Counted from the stretch's first letter, positions 1 through 10,600 are shown. The stretch: 64,000 bases of DNA from Catenovulum sediminis (GCF_040270295.1 NZ_JBELOE010000076.1), one strand, 5' to 3'. Made by a program: numbers and translations. The notes: a model not told the origin generated them from the sequence alone.

Positions 1-1086
1 CTGCCTGATATCGTCTGACCATGCAGCTTGTTTGAGCTTACCCTTTACACTATCTTTTATCGAGCTTAGACGGGCTAAATTCATAGCAAAACGTCTAAAA
101 GTCGCCATATTTTCAGGGGCATCACCGCGACGAATTCTCGATTCATCTTCTTTGAATGTCATATCCAATACCCAATGTGATGAATTTTCAATTGCCCAGT
201 GGCTTCTTATCGTTTTTGCAATCTGTGGTAAATTAACATCGAGTGAACTGATGTAATATGCCGTCTCTGAGCTTTGATTACCGTTTAAATAACGCACTCT
301 TGTAACTTCTATTACTGAGCGTAAATTTGCCCAACCTTTTCTTTGTTCTAGCCATGATGACACGGGTAATTGAACATATGTACGCTGTTCAATTCGACCA
401 TGTCCATCGTTTGTTGTCGAATGCGTATGTGATGCAATTAACTCTTTATTATCTCTGCGCACTTTATGAAAGTAAGCTTTAATTTCGTCAGATAATTTAC
501 TTTGGTTATTTTTAACCTGTAGCACATAATCACCGCCTTTTTTGTCAATTGCTGTCGCTACTTTTTTAAGGCAATGCATTGCATCCGCGGTGATGATATT
601 TCCTTTTATTTCGAGTAATTCAATGAGTTCCATGACTGTGGATACCTCATTCTTCTTCCCCAAGGATTTACATTGAGCTAAAACGAGTCCTTGCTCTACA
701 GCATAAGCTGACACGCTGTGAATTGCCGTTTTTCGGTCACCATCAAATGAATGCCTAAGTGTTTTTCCGTCAAAATTAATAACTGATTGACCTTGGCTAC
801 TTCGTATTTCATTTACCCAACTTACAAAGCAAGTTAAGAGTGCTGTTGGTTCTAATGTACTGATTATTCTAGCAATGGTATCGTCAACTGGAATACCATT
901 TTCAAACCGTCTGAATTTACGTAACCAATCTATTTTATTGTCACCAAACTGCTTAATGTCTTTCCAACCTTCTGCTCCTGATAGAATTGCAACAACGGTG
1001 AGAAAGATGACATCAAGTAACTCGTGCTTTTTATTGATATGTGAACGCGTATCTTCAAGTGTTTCAAAATGGTCTATAAATGACAT
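1..1086 (-). CDS. ISAs1-family transposase, 3' end cut by the window edge
   Basis: DDE-type transposase that would cut and paste the insertion sequence it sits in. Translation of the minus strand from the ATG at 1084-1086 gives 362 uninterrupted codons to base 1. The N-terminus carries the DUF4372-like start of the family (DHFETLEDTR, then LLDVIFLTVVAILSGAEGW). The catalytic core has INFDGKTLR, then NIITADAMHC, and a C-terminal signature around SHWVLDMTFKEDESRIRRGD, all typical of ISAs1/H-repeat-associated transposases. Family members are about 370 residues, so only a few codons should be missing outside the window. No frameshift or stop was seen, so it may be active. Its far terminal repeat is outside the window, so the full element length and target duplication cannot be read here. 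Confidence 0.9.
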   Translation of the reverse strand, partial: MSFIDHFETLEDTRSHINKKHELLDVIFLTVVAILSGAEGWKDIKQFGDNKIDWLRKFRRFENGIPVDDTIARIISTLEPTALLTCFVSWVNEIRSSQGQSVINFDGKTLRHSFDGDRKTAIHSVSAYAVEQGLVLAQCKSLGKKNEVSTVMELIELLEIKGNIITADAMHCLKKVATAIDKKGGDYVLQVKNNQSKLSDEIKAYFHKVRRDNKELIASHTHSTTNDGHGRIEQRTYVQLPVSSWLEQRKGWANLRSVIEVTRVRYLNGNQSSETAYYISSLDVNLPQIAKTIRSHWAIENSSHWVLDMTFKEDESRIRRGDAPENMATFRRFAMNLARLSSIKDSVKGKLKQAAWSDDIRQ

Positions 1087-1158
1087 GGCTCTAGCCCAAA
1101 AAACTAGATTTGATCATACTTTGAGGCTATTTAGCAACTAAAGTATGATCTTGCCCTG
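1087..1158. mobile_element. Terminal segment of the ISAs1-like element
   Basis: The minus strand reads CAGGGCAAGATCATACTTTA from 1158 inward. ISAs1-family terminal repeats commonly begin CAGGG. The tip therefore most likely lies at about 1158, and sequence to the right belongs to the interrupted host gene. The exact boundary is inferred, because the second end needed for comparison lies beyond base 1. Confidence 0.6.
1112..1150. repeat. Perfect 11-bp inverted repeat near the IS end
   Basis: GATCATACTTT at 1112-1122 is exactly complementary to AAAGTATGATC at 1140-1150, leaving a 17-base loop. It lies between the transposase start and the presumed outer tip of the element. It may be a subterminal transposase-binding site, or a hairpin that blocks read-through from outside. 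The inner arm lies upstream of the transposase ATG, so it could also cover its promoter. Confidence 0.6.
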
Positions 1159-2067
1159 CACTTGCCAGTTTTTAGTTTGATGATTTAAACCGCCGGCTTG
1201 CTGGTAAACCGTCTGCAGGTACCCTTGCTCACGCATGCTTTTCAAGCCCGTTTGTAGCGCGTTAAATATGCGCTCACCCTGCGGATGATTTTTAGACACT
1301 ACAAAATGACGACTGCCACGCAACTGTACTTTAAATTGAGTGAGCGGCAATAAAGTGCCTTTCGGCGTCCTAATAGCCAAACTCTCATTTGCTGGAAAAG
1401 GTGCCAGCAGAATATCTGATTGTTGGCTAAAAAGGTGACTCAACATCGCCCCCCAAGAAGATTGCATATATATGTTTTTTAAACCAAGTTCGTGTAGAGT
1501 TACAATATCCGGTTGCCAGTCAGACGCCACGACGGCTTTAAGCTCACTAACCCGATGGGGTAAATAACGTTGCAGATGCGCAACCTTTTCTTCGGTGGTA
1601 TACAAGCCAGCGAAATTTTCATTCTTGTCCAACACGGGTGATGATATAAAAACTTGCTCTTCCATCTCTTTGGCTTGGAAATGCCATACGGTATCTGCCG
1701 CCAAAGCTGAAAGCCCTTGTTGTAACATAACCCATCGCCGGTTTGCATAAAAACCAGATGAGAAACGAAAATGATATTTTTCACCCGATAAAGCAATAGC
1801 CTGCTGCAAAATGACAGCATCAACAACATCTCTGCGCGCAAACTCGTTTTTAAAATTACGAATAGATAAGGGGTTGCGATGTTTTACAAAACGCAGGTAA
1901 TCTCGATACACATCTTGCTCAATGGTTAAATCAATAACCAATCGAGTCGTTTCATTTTCGAGTTTATCCGTATTTGCCAGTGTATTAAAATGGATGCTAA
2001 TGGATAAAACCGCTAAGGCAAACAATAAAGCAAACAATATTGGACGCATCTGAAGTGTTCCCAGCAT
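1138..2067 (-). CDS. Periplasmic solute-binding-like protein with an IS-derived C-terminus
   Basis: Predicted secreted protein of 309 residues with an N-terminal signal (hydrophobic run about 8-32) and a layout resembling bacterial extracellular solute-binding proteins of family 3. Near the C-terminus it has the common pattern SMREQGYLQTVYQQAG. Ligand and partner are unknown; no transporter genes adjoin it. Start: ATG at 2067, preceded by a GAGAG run; an alternative ATG lies six codons in at 2049. The last codons (GGC AAG ATC ATA CTT TAG) lie inside the IS tip, so the native tail after about NWQV was replaced by five IS-encoded residues and an IS-supplied stop. The fold appears nearly complete, so the protein may still work. 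It starts 21 bases after the stop of the outer-membrane gene, suggesting co-transcription. Confidence 0.65.
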   Translation of the reverse strand: MLGTLQMRPILFALLFALAVLSISIHFNTLANTDKLENETTRLVIDLTIEQDVYRDYLRFVKHRNPLSIRNFKNEFARRDVVDAVILQQAIALSGEKYHFRFSSGFYANRRWVMLQQGLSALAADTVWHFQAKEMEEQVFISSPVLDKNENFAGLYTTEEKVAHLQRYLPHRVSELKAVVASDWQPDIVTLHELGLKNIYMQSSWGAMLSHLFSQQSDILLAPFPANESLAIRTPKGTLLPLTQFKVQLRGSRHFVVSKNHPQGERIFNALQTGLKSMREQGYLQTVYQQAGGLNHQTKNWQVQGKIIL

Positions 2068-2088
2068 ATTATATCTCTCACGGAGACC

Positions 2089-3222
2089 TTAAAAGTGATA
2101 TCCCAACCTTAGCCAGTACAACGGGTTTTCATCAATACCAACTGCCTGTGCTGCAACAAATTGATTAAAAATATGACTCCCAGCTTCTATGCGCCAATGC
2201 GCGTTAAAATCAAATCTGCCCTCTAATTTTACAAACAAATCATCTGTATTTAAGCTTTTAAACAAAACTGCCGAGAAAGTAAATGCGCTCGGCAACGCCA
2301 ATTCGCGATACACCAGCCCTAACCAAGAGCGATTATTGTCAGCCTCATTAGACATATAAATTTGCGTCGTAAACATCGCTTTACCCGCAGCAACAGATTG
2401 ACGCAATCCTAAAGATGCACTTTGATTGGTTTCTGCTGGTAAAATTTGCTGATTAAACTCAAAAAATACATGAGTAGATTGAAAATTCCAACCTAAACTC
2501 AGCCCATAAGCCTGTATAGGTAAAATTTGCTCGACTGTTTCAAATGCTCGAAATAAGGATGTTTTTTGCCCGCCTTTGTATGCAAACGCGGCCCAATCCC
2601 AATTTTTTTGCTGACCTTTAATTTGCAGCATATATTCATTTTCTTGTGAAAGATTTGCATCTGATGCAGGTATCCAGGCCAGTTCGATAGACACAGGATG
2701 CTTGCCCGTTGCAGTACCCAAACTATGCCAACTATTCCACGCTAAAACAACAGCATCTATTGTTGCTGGGATATCAGCTTCACTGCGCCCAGCAAAAAAC
2801 GAATACCAGTCTTTAGCAACAAAATCATTTACATAAAAAAATTCAGACTTCCCCCACTCCAAGGTTTGTCGTCCTGCAGTTACGGTTAGATTATGATTAA
2901 GTTCGATTGCTAAAAATAACTCACACCAGTCTTTACTGGTTTCATCGAGAGTTGAGTCAAAAAAAACTTCGGCGCAAATGCTGGCGTCAACCTGAGCGCC
3001 ATCAAGATACACATTTAATTCACCACGTTTATCATTGAGTTGATGATTATTGTAGGCAAATTCAGCAAACCCGCTATTATTTATACTAAATTTTCCTGCG
3101 CTACTTTCATGCGCTTCTGAAAAACGTGCAGATGAGGCTGACGAATGATTACAAAGAGTGCAAAGAGTAAAAAACCCCAAAACAAACAAATAATTGTTTA
3201 ATGCGTTTGAATGCATAACCAT
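2089..3222 (-). CDS. Outer-membrane beta-barrel protein, function unknown
   Basis: Predicted outer-membrane protein of about 377 residues. The chosen start (ATG at 3222) places MVMHSNALNNYL just before a hydrophobic signal-peptide core; the same frame extends to a GTG at 3273, which would put a polar stretch before the signal. The body shows alternating polar/aromatic strands and ends WLRLGYHF, with the terminal phenylalanine typical of barrels recognised by the Bam machinery. The segment GRQTLEWGKSEFFYVNDF resembles the region of DUF1302/porin-like proteins in which a strand GRQ..WG recurs. Substrate unknown. The binding-protein gene follows directly, so the pair may act in uptake of one compound, which is inference. 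Confidence 0.55.
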   Translation of the reverse strand: MVMHSNALNNYLFVLGFFTLCTLCNHSSASSARFSEAHESSAGKFSINNSGFAEFAYNNHQLNDKRGELNVYLDGAQVDASICAEVFFDSTLDETSKDWCELFLAIELNHNLTVTAGRQTLEWGKSEFFYVNDFVAKDWYSFFAGRSEADIPATIDAVVLAWNSWHSLGTATGKHPVSIELAWIPASDANLSQENEYMLQIKGQQKNWDWAAFAYKGGQKTSLFRAFETVEQILPIQAYGLSLGWNFQSTHVFFEFNQQILPAETNQSASLGLRQSVAAGKAMFTTQIYMSNEADNNRSWLGLVYRELALPSAFTFSAVLFKSLNTDDLFVKLEGRFDFNAHWRIEAGSHIFNQFVAAQAVGIDENPLYWLRLGYHF

Positions 3223-3473
3223 ATAATAAGAATCCACAACACTGTAACTAGTACAAGTATAAGCACAAACCACAGCGTGCGCGCGGTTTCACTTCTCAAA
3301 TTATCTTTTAATTGTTTATACATTATGATCAGTACTTGCCCTTCCCTTTTAGTTGAGATACCTTATTGCAAAATTATTAGTGTCGTAATTTGGTAACTTT
3401 CAGATATCCGCGCTAGACTCTTTATATTCGTGAAACGTTTTACAGTTCCACCTGCAGGAAGGGAGAACAATCC

Positions 3474-3767
3474 TTGTTTGAAAATAGCAATCTGACTTAT
3501 TCAGTAAATAACAGTACTATTACTTTACGTGATGACAAAAAAGAATTGTTATTGGTCACGCCGCCACAATTTAAAAATATTTATGTGACACGTTACTCTG
3601 TCGAGCTGACTGATATGCAACCTGAAAAACGGCCACATATAAAAAATGTTTTTCTACATGAAGTATTCAAAAGAGATAAAACATTTTTCTTTGTCAAAGC
3701 GGGTGAGACTGAATACCAAGTTGATCTTAAATATATCGACAATCCCATCACAGCAATGAAATTTTAA
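3474..3767 (+). CDS. Small hypothetical protein, TTG start
   Basis: 97-residue protein with no signal peptide or membrane segment and no motif I recognise. It looks like a compact mixed alpha/beta domain (LTYSVNNSTITLRDDKKELL, later FFFVKAGETEYQVDLKYID). Start: TTG at 3474, chosen because a GAAGGGAG ribosome-binding site lies at 3458-3465 with about 8 bases spacing and no ATG is in frame nearby. The next gene begins 17 bases after its stop, so the two small genes probably form one transcript ending at the hairpin at 4211-4234. Confidence 0.6.
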   Translation: MFENSNLTYSVNNSTITLRDDKKELLLVTPPQFKNIYVTRYSVELTDMQPEKRPHIKNVFLHEVFKRDKTFFFVKAGETEYQVDLKYIDNPITAMKF

Positions 3768-3784
3768 ACAGATAGCTGCATTGT

Positions 3785-4153
3785 ATGGAATGGTTGGCCG
3801 AGCATAAAGTTTATCTGAACATCGTATTTCTGGTGTTGGCGTTTATTAGCTTTTTATTGCTAATACGTCCGTTATTGTTGTGGTATTTTGGCCAAAGCCA
3901 AACCGAAAAGCGGATTAACGCTTTACAACAACAACTTGATCAGCAAAACGAGGCGTTAGAAAAAATCTTAAAAGACATCAAATCACCTGCTACCAATGGC
4001 ATCGAACGAAATAAAGCCTTACCGCCACCAACAGCGACTGTAACGGCCATCACACAAGCAAACAAACAAGTAGATGCGGCAGATGATGCAGTCCAAAAAG
4101 TAGAATCAAAAGGAAATGCGGGCCGACAAGAACCCACCATTCGCCTTGATTAA
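3785..4153 (+). CDS. Small membrane-anchored coiled-coil protein
   Basis: 122 residues, function unknown. One transmembrane helix lies at about residues 11-34 (LNIVFLVLAFISFLLLIRPL). It is followed by a charged heptad-like segment at about 41-66 (KRINALQQQLDQQNEALEKI) that should form a coiled coil. The tail is an Ala/Pro/Thr/Val-rich, probably disordered region ending RQEPTIRLD. The topology suggests a cytoplasmic or periplasmic stalk tethered to the inner membrane. Convergent with the amylase gene. Confidence 0.6.
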   Translation: MEWLAEHKVYLNIVFLVLAFISFLLLIRPLLLWYFGQSQTEKRINALQQQLDQQNEALEKILKDIKSPATNGIERNKALPPPTATVTAITQANKQVDAADDAVQKVESKGNAGRQEPTIRLD

Positions 4154-4210
4154 ACTTTTTGAATTGCGAACTGACAATAAAGTAACCAAGAATAAAGCAA
4201 CTAATAAAAA

Positions 4211-4240
4211 AACACCGAATCAATATTCGGTGTTTTAGGT
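4211..4240. terminator. Bidirectional rho-independent terminator
   Basis: AACACCGAAT and ATTCGGTGTT form a 10-bp stem around a CAAT loop at 4211-4234. A T-rich run follows and an A-run precedes it at 4206-4210. It sits between convergent genes and can end both transcripts. Confidence 0.8.
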
Positions 4241-4269
4241 TATCGTAATACAAGTTGCTAACTATCTGA

Positions 4270-6411
4270 TCAATCCAGATTGATTACTTGCTCAGATGTA
4301 TCACCATTCAGATTATCTATTGTTACCCTGATCGTACCTTGTAACCCATCAGCAATCAGTGCTTCTTCAATTTTAGCTCGATAAGGCGGTGTAAAATCTT
4401 CGGCAGCTAACTGAAACTGGCCGTTTTGATCTTTGTACTCAGTCGTTACTTTAAGTAGTGGCAATGCACTGGTTAATCCAGATAGCTGATATTGCACATC
4501 TAAAAACTCTGGTGAACGGCTATCAGTCTGTGCGGTGAACGAAGCCAAAGTAGCCCCCTCTGCCGACTCGACTGCACTACCTGCTTTGTAAATAACAAAG
4601 CTTAGTGGAGCAACCTGAATTTCAATTTTTCCATTATTGGCCTTTAAAGGAGAATGATCCCCATAAATATTCTGATAGCTATTTGCCGTCGCGGCTAATT
4701 CAACGGTTTTTGCGGTCTTGGCCGCATTAAACGCCAACAGATATTCTACTTTTTCATCTTTATCAACTCGCGAGAATGCGTAAATACCAGACTTTTGCTC
4801 TGCATAACGATTAAAATGAATACCACGACGCAGCGCTTTGTGCGATTTATAGATGTCAGCAAACTCGGCTAATGCTAGATAAATTGGATGTGTTTGATCA
4901 AAATTATCGTCCGCCGTTGTTTTATCAGTGCCCAGCAAGTTGTTGTCATTGTAGCTGTCGGTTACCGATGGCATCATATCTTCCCGCGCATCTTGATCAT
5001 TACCATCCCCGGTAAAACCTTGTTCATCACCATAATAAACAACAGGGATACCGCGAGAGAAATACATTAATGCGTGCGTTAAAATACTTCTTTGTGTTTT
5101 TTCTGCTTCACTGGCCTGTGGGAAATTTTTGTTTAAAAATAAGCCGACACGCCCCATATCATGATTACCAATAAAGGTTAGTAGTAAATCCGCTGCACTA
5201 TCTGCATCATTGTAATAATCATCGTCATCAAACAATTTAACCAGTTTTGTCGGGCTTTCTGTATTTGCAAAAACAGCATCTGCGTTGCCCTGAAAACCAA
5301 AATCAAGAATCGCAGGCATTTTTCCAAGCGTGGTGAATCGGCTTAAAAACGCAGGGTCTCCATCATAGACTTCACCAAACACGTGAAAATTTGGGATACC
5401 TTGATCTTTCGCATGTTGCATAATGGCCGGCGAAAATGCTTGCCAAAAAGATAAATCGACGTGTTTTACAGTATCGATTCTAAAACCATCTGGTTTGAAT
5501 TTTGTGATGATATCTTTATATATATCAATAAAACCTTGTACAACCTTAGGGTCACGAGTATTTAAATCATCTAAACCGGCAAAGTCGCCATTAATCGCAC
5601 TTTCACCGTGCCATTCGCTGTCACCCTGATTGTTGTAATATTTAGGATCGTTCAACCATGCCGGTACTTTAACCTCTTTCTGCTCTGGCGGAACAAAAGG
5701 CGTATAAGTATCCCCGGCGGCTAATTGTTCCATGTACTTATATTTACAGTTGTAATTATCTTTATCCTTGTGGCTGCCATCCTCATTATGGCATTCTTCG
5801 TAACGTATGATATCAGCCGTGTGGTTGGTAATAATGTCAAAAAAGACTTTCATCCCCATGCTATGTGCGGTGTCAATTAAGTCTTTTAAATCATCATTGC
5901 TGCCAAAATGCGGGTCTAGTTGGGTAAAGTCTACAATCCAATAACCATGATATCCCGAACTGCTGCCTTGCATCGCTCGGTTTCTCAAAATCGGAGTCAT
6001 CCAAATTGCAGTAATCCCCATTTCTTTTAAATATGGCAATTTTTGTTTTAAACCGGGTAAATCGCCACCATGGAAATAGCCTTTGTGTGTTGGGTCAAAA
6101 CCACCGCGAGAAATGGCATGTACTTCCGAGCCTTGATCGTTGCTGGGATCGCCGTTTGCAAATCTATCCGGTAAGACAAAATAAAAAATATCATCCCGCA
6201 CATCGCGGTTCAAATAATCGGCGTAAATGTCTGCAGATGAAGTACTTTTATCTGTCGCAGCGGATTGAGTTGCAGACTTTGATGTAGAGTTTGATGTAGA
6301 GTTTGCTGCGTTTTGTGTCGTGCTATTTTGATTAGTATCTTGGCACGCTGCGATGTTGATAAACGTAGCAGCTGCTAAAATAGTTTGTGTAATTTTATTG
6401 AACGAAGTCAT
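4270..6411 (-). CDS. GH13 alpha-amylase-family lipoprotein
   Basis: Secreted glycoside hydrolase of 713 residues, predicted to cleave alpha-1,4 (possibly alpha-1,6) glucans at the cell surface or in the periplasm. A lipoprotein signal ends FINIAAC with Cys23, followed by a Ser/Thr/Asn/Gln-rich linker to about residue 60. All four GH13 regions are present: DIITNH (192-197), GFRID with the nucleophile D313, FGEV with the acid/base E347, and GNHD (415-418). After the barrel (to about 590) comes a beta-rich tail that includes a second sandwich-like domain, residues about 610-713. The first of these matches the usual GH13 C-domain; the second may bind starch. No other starch gene adjoins. The overall layout resembles periplasmic or extracellular amylases and cyclomaltodextrinase relatives of marine bacteria; exact specificity cannot be told from motifs. 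Confidence 0.88.
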   Translation of the reverse strand: MTSFNKITQTILAAATFINIAACQDTNQNSTTQNAANSTSNSTSKSATQSAATDKSTSSADIYADYLNRDVRDDIFYFVLPDRFANGDPSNDQGSEVHAISRGGFDPTHKGYFHGGDLPGLKQKLPYLKEMGITAIWMTPILRNRAMQGSSSGYHGYWIVDFTQLDPHFGSNDDLKDLIDTAHSMGMKVFFDIITNHTADIIRYEECHNEDGSHKDKDNYNCKYKYMEQLAAGDTYTPFVPPEQKEVKVPAWLNDPKYYNNQGDSEWHGESAINGDFAGLDDLNTRDPKVVQGFIDIYKDIITKFKPDGFRIDTVKHVDLSFWQAFSPAIMQHAKDQGIPNFHVFGEVYDGDPAFLSRFTTLGKMPAILDFGFQGNADAVFANTESPTKLVKLFDDDDYYNDADSAADLLLTFIGNHDMGRVGLFLNKNFPQASEAEKTQRSILTHALMYFSRGIPVVYYGDEQGFTGDGNDQDAREDMMPSVTDSYNDNNLLGTDKTTADDNFDQTHPIYLALAEFADIYKSHKALRRGIHFNRYAEQKSGIYAFSRVDKDEKVEYLLAFNAAKTAKTVELAATANSYQNIYGDHSPLKANNGKIEIQVAPLSFVIYKAGSAVESAEGATLASFTAQTDSRSPEFLDVQYQLSGLTSALPLLKVTTEYKDQNGQFQLAAEDFTPPYRAKIEEALIADGLQGTIRVTIDNLNGDTSEQVINLD
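6278..6301. repeat. Two 12-bp tandem repeats in the amylase linker
   Basis: TTTGATGTAGAG occurs twice in a row (6278-6289, 6290-6301). In the gene this encodes a doubled Ser/Thr/Asn unit in the lipoprotein linker. Being a multiple of three, gain or loss of copies would change linker length without shifting frame. Confidence 0.85.
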
Positions 6412-6528
6412 AGCTGAATAACCCTAGTAGAATGTTATTCAGATGTTATAGACTTTTTCTGCTGTTTTACAACTACATACGTATGCAGCATTCAATCAAA
6501 TGCTGCATACTAAGTTATACAGGTTAAA

Positions 6529-7563
6529 TTAAGCTTTCAGCTTCCAGTTAATGGTTTGCCCTGCATAAAATGGCACGATTGGGTTACCATTCGGTAAGAT
6601 GATTTGTTCGGGTATTTGCCAACTTTCTTTAACCAAAGTAATCGTCCCTTTGTTACGTGGTAGACCATAAAAATCGGCACCATGTAAACTTGCAAAACCT
6701 TCAAACTTATCTAACGCGTCTAACTCGTCAAATACTTGCGCATACAACTCAATTGCACTCCAAGCACTATAACATCCCGCACAACCACAAGCTGATTCTT
6801 TGCGATGTTTTTCGTGTGGCGCTGAGTCTGTTCCTAAAAAGAATTTTTTAGATCCGGTTTTAACTACATCACGCAATGCTTGTTGATGAGTACTGCGTTT
6901 TAACACGGGTAAACAATAGTTATGTGGTTTTACACCGCCTACCAATAAATCGTTTCTATTGAGAAGCAAATGTTGAGGGGTAATCGTTGCCGCCAGTCTA
7001 TCAGGCCCTTGCATTACAAAATCAGCGGCATCTTTGGTGGTGATGTGTTCAAACACCACTTTTAGATTTTCAACTTTTTCAACAATTTTTGATAAGTGTT
7101 CGTCAATAAAGGCTTTTTCACGGTCGAAAATGTCAACTTCTGAGCGAGTCACTTCACCATGCACTAATAATAATATCCCTTCTTCAGCCATAGCTTCAAA
7201 AACCGGGTACATAGCTTCCAGCGCACTGACGGCTGCAGATGAATTGGTAGTTGCACCCGCGGGATATAATTTGCAGGCAATAATGCCAGCCGCTTTTGCA
7301 GCTTTAATATCTTCGATGCTGGTATCATTGGTTAAAAATAACGTCATGAGGGGTTCAAATGAACTCTTTTCTGGCTTAGCCGCCAAAATGCGGGATTTAT
7401 ACTCCAATGCCATTTGCGCTGTTGTGACGGGGGGGACTAAGTTAGGCATGACAATCGCACGTTGAAAACATCGCGCAGTTGCCGGTACAGTTTCCGGCAA
7501 CATGTCTCCATCGCGAAAGTGTAAGTGCCAATCGTCAGGCGTTTGAATCGTTAATTCAGTCAT
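6529..7563 (-). CDS. pyrC: Dihydroorotase
   Basis: Catalyses the reversible cyclisation of N-carbamoyl-L-aspartate to dihydroorotate, third step of pyrimidine synthesis, in the cytoplasm. 344 residues, close to the E. coli enzyme (348). Metal ligands are visible: HLH at 13-15, the lysine that is carboxylated in the family (K98 in ACKLYPAGATTNS), H135 (LLVHGEV), H173 (FEHITT) and D246 (GTDSAPH). The dimer is homodimeric class II type, with no aspartate transcarbamoylase fusion. It stands alone on the minus strand 42 bases after the RND pump stop, so it could be read through from the pump operon. Confidence 0.95.
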   Translation of the reverse strand: MTELTIQTPDDWHLHFRDGDMLPETVPATARCFQRAIVMPNLVPPVTTAQMALEYKSRILAAKPEKSSFEPLMTLFLTNDTSIEDIKAAKAAGIIACKLYPAGATTNSSAAVSALEAMYPVFEAMAEEGILLLVHGEVTRSEVDIFDREKAFIDEHLSKIVEKVENLKVVFEHITTKDAADFVMQGPDRLAATITPQHLLLNRNDLLVGGVKPHNYCLPVLKRSTHQQALRDVVKTGSKKFFLGTDSAPHEKHRKESACGCAGCYSAWSAIELYAQVFDELDALDKFEGFASLHGADFYGLPRNKGTITLVKESWQIPEQIILPNGNPIVPFYAGQTINWKLKA

Positions 7564-7605
7564 AATAAAACCTTTTGCGGATAATCTATCTATTATGCCG
7601 CATTA

Positions 7606-10600
7606 TCAGGTATTTTTTAATCCTAAAATGTTTAGGGCGTGTTTTTTCTCCAATGCTTTTTTCGCAAATGGCTTTTTCAGATCTTCTAACACAACATATA
7701 AACAAGGGATTAAAATCAGAGTAATAAAAGTGGCAAATAAAACACCAAACGCCAGTGATACGGCCATGGGAATAACGATTTTAGCCTGTAAACTGGTTTC
7801 CATAATAATTGGAATTAAGCCAATAAATGTGGTTAAGGAGGTCAACATTATCGCTCTAAAACGCCGCCCACCCGATTGCACCACTGCCTCTTTTAGCGCC
7901 ATACCTTTTTCTCTGGCTTTGTTGACAAAATCCACCATCACAAGTGAATCATTTATCACCACCCCTGATGCGGCAATAATACCGAAGACTGACTGGCTGC
8001 TGAGATCCATGCCTAAAATCATATGCCCCAACATCGCACCAATCACACCAAAGGGGATCACTGTCATGATTAAAACAGGCTGAGAATAGGATTTAAGTGG
8101 GATCGCCAGCAATGCATATATCACTAACATAGATAAGATAAAGTTACGGATTTGGTCATTCATGCTTTGCATTTCTTCTTGAATGCTACCCGCCAGCTCG
8201 CTTTGTACCTTTGGATATTTGCGTAACATTTCAGGCAGATACTGCTTACTGATTTCATCTGCTATTTTAAACGACTCAGCAACTGCACTATCTACATTAG
8301 CCCACACAACAAGTGTTCTATTGCCGTTTTCACGCCGGATAGAGTTAACGCCATCGACGATGTCTACATCCGCTAATTGCGACAAGGGGACTTCGCCGCC
8401 CTGCGGTGTTCTGACTAAAACTTCGTATATTTGGCTAACTGCTTTTCGCTCCGCTTCTGGATACCGCAACATCACGCGAATTTCGTCACCATTTCTTAAA
8501 ATGCGCTGGGCTTCCATTCCATACAAGGCAAAACTAACTTGTGATGCAACATCAGATAAAGTTAATCCCATGCTGTAGGCTAATGGTTTTAAATTAAACT
8601 GAATTTCATTGGTAGATGCTTGCCAACTGTCGTTTATTTCACTGACACCGGCGAGTGTGCTTAATTTGTCTTTTAACTCGTCACCTGCAGCACGTAATTG
8701 CGCGCCGTCAGTACTTATTAACCTGAAACTAATATCGCCATCATCCATCCCCCCGCCAAATAAATTATCACGCACGGTGAGGGTTTTCATTCCAGGAATA
8801 TCCGGCATCTGTTCGCGCCACTGAGCGGATAGTTTAAAAGGGTCGATTGGGCGGATTTCTGGGTCAACCAATTTCACCTGAATATTAGCGCTGGTGCGTC
8901 CACGCAAGTCCACCTGCATTTGGCCTATCATACCTTGCCCATTGTTTTCCTCTTTAACCTGCTCATCTACACGATACAACATGCTTTCGATTGATTTAGC
9001 CGCGCGCAATGTATCTTGCTCAGAGGTTTCAGCATTCATTTCCAGCGTAATAGTTGGAAAATCATGTGGGATTTCAGGAGTGCCTAAAAAGCGGATTATG
9101 CCCCCCTGAAATAAACCAATGCTGACCAATAAAATACTGACAAATACAGCAACAACACTATATCGATGGACGACCGCCATTTTGATAAACGGCAAATAGT
9201 ATTTTTCAATAAATTGCTTTAGCCCTTTATCGATATATTTTCGACAATAATCAAAAGGGTTATATTTATTGTTGGATTTTGGTTTCATATTGGCTAAATG
9301 CGCTGGTAGTATCAGCTTAGACTCTACCAATGAAAACAATAAACATAAGATCACGACAAAACCAATTGCCTGCGAAAATGCCTTGCTGGGGCCGTCATCC
9401 ATAATCATAGGCACAAAAGCGGCAACTGTGGTTAAGACGCCAAACGTTGCCGGTATTGCAACTCGCTGCGCGCCGCGGATAACGTTATCCAGCGTTGAAC
9501 CTTTTTGCTCTGTTTCTGATTGAATACTTTCACCAATGACAATGGCATCATCCACCACTACGCCCAATACCAGAATAAAACCAAATAAACTGACCACATT
9601 GATTGTCACGTCAATCGCACTGGTTGGTAAAAATAATAACGCACCTAGAAAACTGATGGGTAATCCCATCATCACCCAAAACGCCAATCGCAATCTCAGT
9701 GTCAACCCTAAAATTAAAAACACCAATATCCCACCGGTTAACATATTACTGAGCATCATGTTTAGCCGGCCATCTAGATAATAGGTTAAATCAACCCAGG
9801 GTTCGAGATGAACAGAGTGCGGCAATGATTTACGCTTTTCGTCGATATAACGGTTGATGGTATTAGCTACATCGCCAATATTTTGATCCGGTGATGCGCC
9901 AACAAACAAAGTAACTGAGTTTTGGTTGTTAAATTTAGAATATTGAATGCCTTCGACAAAACCGTCTCTAACGGTCGCAACATCACCAAGCAAAATTTGG
10001 CTACCATCCGCCAAATTTATCAAAGGCAACTGTTCAAATTCGCTACCGGTATACGCCTGGTTTTCAACCCGAACAGAAACATAACCGCTCTCGGTTCTGA
10101 TTTGTCCAGCCGAGCGGTTAGCCGAAAAACCTCTAATTGCATTGGCAACTTGCTGAAAAGTAAGCCCATACTCACGTAACTTATCCTGACTGACTTCAAC
10201 TGAAATTTCGTAATCTAAACCACTATAATATTCGGTAATATTAATACCGGGTAAATTTTGAATTTCATCATGTATCGTGCGGCCAAGCTCTTTAAGTTGT
10301 TTGTTAGATAAATCACCGTACAAACTGATATACATGACTTCCTGTCGGTATTTAGCACGACGAATAATAGGTCGCTCCATGCCATCTGGGAAACTGGAAA
10401 CAGAATCGACTTGCAGTTTGACTTCGTCCATTACATCTTGCGAGTCATAACCATCATCTACTTCAATGGCGAAATGAGAATGACCGCGATTGGAAAATGA
10501 AATGACACGTTTGAGTCCTTGAATTGACTCTAGTGCTTCTTCTATTTTAATCGTGATGCCTTCACTGACTTCCTGTGGTGCGGCGCCGGGATAGGAGGTA

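Noticed and set aside
875..1141. Plus-strand open frame of 88 codons over the IS
   Set aside because: Antisense shadow of the transposase; the minus strand translates into a clear ISAs1 transposase across the same bases.
7034..7465. Plus-strand open frame of 143 codons inside pyrC
   Set aside because: Antisense of a well-identified enzyme, with no recognisable protein features.
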